64,000 nucleotides of DNA from Saccharina japonica. Lineage: Eukaryota > Sar > Phaeophyceae > Laminariales > Laminariaceae. Shown in pieces: positions 59,256-64,000 of this stretch; within the stretch, counting starts at the first letter, position 1, and each line of letters begins with the position of its first letter. Under the pieces are notes generated by a model. That model ran no database searches and was not told the origin of the DNA. It worked only from the letters and a program-made list of their open reading frames with translations. The stretch covers positions 222,138 through 286,137 of the forward strand of contig MEHQ01002219.1 in NCBI GenBank assembly GCA_008828725.1, in the 5' to 3' direction. The position numbers were made by a program, and so were the translations under genes.

Positions 59256-59979
59256 TACGTTCTGTTTGTTTTTGTGATCGACATTTGTGTTCCGCTTTTG
59301 AAGCTGTCCGTTTCTTTTGTAATTTTGAATACTCGTTTTCTTCTTTCGAAGCTTTCCCGCCGTTATTAGTTTTTCTTTTCTTTTGATTTCGGCCACGAAT
59401 TGAAAGGGCTTCGCCAGTACAATTGAGTAGCCGACAAAATAAGAGCCCGTACTTTGCCAACGGGCAGGGAAAACAGACAGGAAAGGCCCCGCATTTCGTC
59501 AGCACACAAGCAAGCAACGCATGGTTTTCTATCTGCCACACACAAGCCACAACCCAACACGCCCGACACAATTTCTAGTTGGCGAGGTTGTTCATCCTTT
59601 CGTGGCAAGACTTCAGCCAGTAATACGACTAATCCCTGGCCCCCATCCCCAACTACCTTGCGCCTACACCCGGTTCCACAGCAGCCCTGTGCAGCACTCG
59701 GTAGTATGGCCGTGAGGCGAGCGAGGCGTCTGCTAGAGTAGTAGTTCTCAACCCCGACGAAAGGCCACGCTTTTGCCTACAGCGTATAATATGTGTGCAT
59801 ACAAACTATTTAATAAGTTCACATACGAACTACAGTAACTCGTACTACGAGGTGTACATGGTTCAACAGCGGGGGGAAAACATATATTTTTAATCAAAAT
59901 GGTTTATAGCAGCATAAAATACGTTCAACAAACGAATTCTCAAACTGTTTTATGACATTACAAATAAGTTAAACATATA
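59256..59979. other. Spacer between duplicated blocks
   Basis: Contains two overlapping open frames on opposite strands (59188-59571 minus, 59454-59741 plus) with no motif I can name. AGTAGTTCTCAACC near 59742 resembles ends of some hAT elements, but no partner end is found. Confidence 0.3.
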
Positions 59980-60530
59980 ATTTTTCACGCGGGGCAATCT
60001 GCTGTCTCCTCTATCAACTCGTACAGAGTATTAATACGCTGTTATAAATCAGTTATTACGGCGTCAGATCTCTGAACTCTTCTACTCTCGACACAACATC
60101 AAGCAGCAGTCAATCCGCCTCGTGTTGGGTAAGGCCAGTGTTTGAAGACCACGGCTACGAAGTTCCATGTGGACCCGCTAGATGTTGCCCTCTTCGTGGT
60201 ATGCTCTACATCTAAACCAGGAAAGTATGTTCCGACATCGTAGAGAGATCGAGTGATATCGAGATTCTAAGGGAGATAGATCAGGAGACCGCCCGTCTGC
60301 AGGGTCGACACGAGTCACAACCTACAAACGTTTTGTTTTTTGAGCCTACTCCTACAGCCGTACAATAATATACACCGTGGTACATTTTGTTGCCTTCAAT
60401 ATAAACAAATGCAATAAGGCCTAAAGCAAACGCCTTTTTCTATGGCTGGCATTTCCTATCTTGTACGTATAAAACAGCAGTAGCACGCACAATACAAGGT
60501 AGTAGTGTAGGAGGCCCTACTGCTGTACGT
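59980..60530. repeat. Old duplication, copy 2
   Basis: Second copy of the 58705-59255 block. The two are separated by about 700 bp of unrelated sequence. Confidence 0.75.
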
Positions 60531-60860
60531 ACGTAATATGTCAGCAGGCCGCAGCATGAAAAAACATAAATCGAGAGTTCGTACGTACGTACACGTTGTT
60601 TACTTTAGTTTACATCTTCTTGGTCTAAACGCTTTGTCCGCACTCCTCGGATTTAGGAAAATATGCATCAGTCTAGTTGCTTCTGTCGTTTTTGCTGCTG
60701 CTGCTGTTGTAGTTGATGCTGCTGCTGTGCGTCGTGCTAATGCTCTACTACTGCGATCGAGGTAACCTGTATTTCTTGCGTCGCCCTTACTATGACCACT
60801 CCGTAGGAAAGCGTTGTACTTATATATAAGTAGGTTTTAAATTAAAAAAACAGCCTAGCC

Positions 60861-61192
60861 GGTCGCCCCGGTGGGCTAGCAGGTAACCACGAGCCTGTAA
60901 GCGTCAAGAAAGCGAGTTCGAGCCCCGCCGAGTGCATGCTCTTAGGCACTTTTTCTCGCAAATCTTGACTAGCAGAAAGCGCGAGAGCGTGAGTTAGCAA
61001 AATTCGATGAAAGTCGACGACCGTTGGGAAGGCTGAACCCTCTGCGCGGTAAAAATGAAGGCAAGAACCGTAGTGAGGGAGGAGGGAGAGGAGCCTACTT
61101 TGTGACCCCGGATCTGAGTTACGACTAGGGAGGGAGAGACGGAAGTGCGAAGATAAAAAATGGATTGGAAAAAAAAAAAGAAAAAAAAAAAA
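60861..61192 (+). mobile_element. SINE with tRNA-derived head
   Basis: 332 bp with the same start (GGTCGCCCCGGTGGGCTAGC), a clearer B box (GAGTTCGAGCCCC), the same body and an A-rich tail. AAAAAAACAG occurs just before the head (from 60844) and at the end of the tail, a possible target-site duplication. Confidence 0.78.
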
Positions 61193-62121
61193 CAGTAAAC
61201 GCCATACAAGCAAAATAAGCGACTATTAGTAAGTTGCTTAACCAAGCAACCTTTTTACCAAATAAGCAATAATCAAATCAGCCACTTTATTTAGTTGCTC
61301 ACCAACAATACTCCCACCTTTCGAACAACCAGGCGCACACACGCACACAGACACCTCCGTCTCGGTTGTGCCAGCCCCAAAATATCCCCACTCGAGAGGG
61401 GAGGATCCCGGCGCAAGCGTTGTTGTCGCCATGGTGAAATGTGGTATATATTCAGGCTTAAACGGCCATCAAGTATGTGACCCAACGACTTATCCATGAT
61501 ACACACACAAACAGCACACGTACGTCCCAGGCCTATCGTTTCGACAACGCGTCTTGTTAATTGTTAATTAACTGACGTCAATACCCCTTCGAAATGACTG
61601 TTCGGTACTCATTGCGACATCAATATGGCTTCGAAACGAGTGTTAAATTTAAGCAAAACATTTTTGCATTTAGGGTCGGCTGAGGGGAGTGAGGGGGGTA
61701 GTGTGCGTCTCGGCATTTTGTTTTTGTGCACCCTTGTCTGGGCTGTTCGTTTTTTTTGTGATTCTACGAAAAAAAAGCAATGGATTCTAAACTTCTTACG
61801 TACGTACAATTTTCGGGAAATTTCAGATGGATGTCGCTGTAGTATACTCATACACATACTTATTATTCATCCAATTCTTTGTGAATGGCCTCTCGTTACA
61901 TTGCACCTCAACTCGTGCCGACACTTTTTACCGTCTGGACAAGTCGTGGTCGCAGTAGTATCAGTCTTTCCTTCTGCCCCCTGGCAATTGCTCCCATTTT
62001 GGACGCGCCAAGAGTCAGCATTCCTGCGCGCGCATACACTTAACGTACCAGGTATACAAGTATACCCTAATAATAGTACTGCTACTTATGCTACGTACGT
62101 AGGCATATTTTCAAAGGCAAG
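61193..62121. other. No gene recognised
   Basis: The start of the 218-codon open frame at 61625-62281 lies here, but its tail runs into the 41-bp repeat and the head shows no family motif, so I do not call it. Confidence 0.4.
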
Positions 62122-62655
62122 TTCGGTAGGGTATACCGGTACCGGGGGTATATTTGTTGCGCGTACCGAACTTACCGAAGTGTCGGGTACCGGTATTGCA
62201 AAAGTACCGAACTTACCGAAATGTCCGGTACCGGTATTGAAAAAGCACCGAACTTACCGAAGTGTCCGGTACCGGTATTAAAAAAGTACCGAACTTACCG
62301 AAACGAAGTGTTCGGTAGGGTATTAAGCACACTACCGAGAAAATACCGGTACCCCCGGTAGTGTGAACGAGGGTATACCGGTACCCGGGGTATATTTAGG
62401 TGAGCGTACCGAACTTACCAAAGTGTCAGGAACCGGTATTGGAAAAATACCGAACTTACCGAAGTATCGGGTACCGGTATTGAAATAGTACCGAACTTAC
62501 CGAAGTGTCGGGTACCGGTATTGAAAAAATACCGAACTTACCGAAGTGTCGGGTACCGGTGTTGGAAAAATACCGAACTATCCCAAGTGTCAGGTACCGG
62601 TATTTACCGAGGAAATACCCCCAGTATAATTCGGTACGTACCCTACCGAATATAC
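62122..62655. mobile_element. Inverted-end element with 41-bp repeat array, copy 1
   Basis: Opens with TTCGGTAGGGTATACCGGTA and closes with TACGTACCCTACCGAA. Between them are two blocks, each starting GGGTATACCGGTACC and followed by 41-bp units TACCGAACTTACCGAAGTGT plus CGGGTACCGGTATTGAAAAAA. No coding capacity is claimed. Confidence 0.7.
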
Positions 62656-63201
62656 CCTAAATAATGTGTTATTGTAGCAACAGCAAACAGATTGCGGCGG
62701 CAACGGCGGAAAAAACGGAAATGCTGACGCCGCCATCCCAACCACGTAGCAAACTGCAGAATGGTTAGCAGCAGCACCAGCCCTAGCAAGAACAACAGCA
62801 GAACACAGCAGCAGAGGGGCCGAAGCAGCAGCTCCAACTTCGAAGTTTGGCATACAGTTTGGATCATCGGCGACCTCGCGTAGTGCTGCTGCAGCTACTG
62901 TAGTAGCTGCTGCTGGTACATTAGTGTTTTAATATAACTAGAGCAGCAATGGATTCGAGATGTCGCGTTCAAGTCCGTATATAGGATGCATAATACGAGT
63001 ACAGGCGAGCAGTCGAAGAAGTTTCTGCCACAACACGAAGTTTGCGCAGAGCGTACCATAACACCGCCTCGGCGGCGCCTCGAACCCCACCGGCGCGAGT
63101 TGGTGATTGTTGTGTTGTGTCTACAGCCGTTCATGGTGGGTGTGAGATGAGCGCGTTGTGTCACTCCAGAGCCAAGGACCAGATACGTAAATGTAGAGAA
63201 G

Positions 63202-63202
<1 letters not shown>

Positions 63203-63236
<34 letters not shown>
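63203..63236. repeat. (CTG)11 microsatellite
   Basis: Eleven perfect CTG units. Confidence 0.92.
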
Positions 63237-63238
<2 letters not shown>

Positions 63239-63352
63239 CAAATGAAAACCTTGTATAACTTGTGTATGATGTCATAATGTGTGTCCGTATTGCATACATA
63301 CTTGTTTCCCCGGTATCGAGGCCGCACCTATCACCGCCGGTATTGTGGTCGA

Positions 63353-63872
63353 GGGTATACCGGTACCGGGGGTATATTCTGGTAGGCGTACCGAACTTAC
63401 CGAAGTGTCGGGTACCGGTATTGAAAAAATACCGAACTTACCGAAGTGTCGGGTACCGGTATCGAAACAATACCGAACTTACCGAATTATCGGGTACGGG
63501 TATTGGAAAATTACCGAACTTACCGAAGCATTCGGTAGGGTATCGAGCCCGTTACCGAACAAATACCCGGTACCCCCGGTATTGCGGTCGAGGGTATACC
63601 GGTACCTGGGGTATATTTGGGCGGGCGTACCGAACTTACCGAAGTGTCGGGTACCGGTATGGGAAAAATACCGAACTTACCGAAGTGTCGGGCACCGGTA
63701 TTGAAAAAATACCGAACTTACCGAAGTGTCGGGTACCGGTATTGAAAAATACCGAACTTACCGAAGTGTCGGGTACCGGTATTGAGGCCATACCGAACTT
63801 ACCGAAGTGTCGGGTACCGGTATTTACCGAGAAAATACCCCCGGTATACTTCGGTACGTACCCTACCGAACA
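63353..63872. mobile_element. Inverted-end element with 41-bp repeat array, copy 2
   Basis: Same plan as 62122-62655: two blocks about 235 bp apart starting GAGGGTATACCGGTACC, an array of 41-bp units and a closing TACCCTACCGAA. Because 41 is not a multiple of three, the frame shifts with each unit, and a 219-codon frame (63262-63921) cycles through PNLPKCRVPV, YRTYRSVGYRY and ELTEVSGTGI phrases. Confidence 0.75.
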
Positions 63873-64000
63873 TACCTTTGTAAATATGCATGAACGAACC
63901 CCTGAGCTAAGTATATACTGAGAATACCTGTGTTGTCCAGGGATATCTTTGCACAGCGATTTGGTCCGCAAGATGCCAAGGGGCGCGTGGAATGATCATG

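Noticed and set aside
59730-59760. hAT-type end AGTAGTTCTCAACC
   Set aside because: No inverted partner, no 8-bp duplication and no transposase are visible nearby.
60861-60945. tRNA gene
   Set aside because: It has A- and B-box-like motifs but no cloverleaf that I can fold. It is the head of a SINE.
63353-63872. Protein-coding repeat domain from the 41-bp array
   Set aside because: The period is not a multiple of three and the frame changes with every unit, so no constant peptide repeat exists.
1-64000. Retrovirus-like, Polinton or other capsid-bearing element
   Set aside because: No reverse transcriptase, integrase, capsid or long terminal repeat was recognised on either strand.

Overview
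The window is eukaryotic nuclear DNA, most likely from a stramenopile and probably a brown alga. It has no bacterial-style gene packing. Genes are split into many tiny exons by introns of about 0.2 to 2.6 kb with GTGAGT/GTAAGT-type donors. Most open reading frames are random or come from repeats. The brown-algal assignment is inference. It rests on one leucine-rich repeat (LRR) per exon, an arrangement known from Ectocarpus candidate receptors, and on the style of the C-terminal domain.

The main content is two head-to-tail paralogous genes on the minus strand. Each encodes a secreted or surface LRR protein. Gene B (43657 down to 24358) can be followed from start to stop in 21 exons: signal peptide, two short cap exons, 14 LRR exons (13 of exactly 72 nt and one of 75 nt), an LRR C-terminal cap, an EGF-like exon and a long last exon with a discoidin (F5/8 type C)-like domain. 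The spliced length is 2028 nt, an exact multiple of three, giving 675 residues. Gene A (8606 down to at least 1282) repeats the same plan: signal peptide, both caps, then LRR exons of 72, 69, 72 and 72 nt. It runs off the left edge of the window. All LRR exons have the same phase at both ends, so any of them can be lost, gained or swapped without breaking the frame. This is the architecture expected of a diversifying recognition gene, and the products plausibly bind extracellular ligands such as wall or pathogen glycans.

Layout: 1-8.6 kb is gene A, whose introns carry a TTAA-flanked foldback element (2391-2949) and an 0.8 kb terminal-inverted-repeat element (6822-7629). 8.6-24.4 kb is intergenic, with a SINE fragment, an element with inverted ends and internal tandem repeats (14177-14946), a tiny TA-flanked hairpin element, triplet microsatellites and a degenerate CCACGG-rich inverted block. 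24.4-43.7 kb is gene B, fairly clean except for a SINE in its last intron and small tandem duplications. 43.7-64 kb has no gene I can support. It is a patchwork of young and old duplications, minisatellites and non-autonomous elements, including a 2.5 kb element built of 42-bp hairpin-bearing repeats (48367-50899) and two clusters of a 41-bp repeat (62.1-62.65 and 63.35-63.87 kb).

I saw no rRNA, tRNA, CRISPR array, retrovirus-like element or Polinton.
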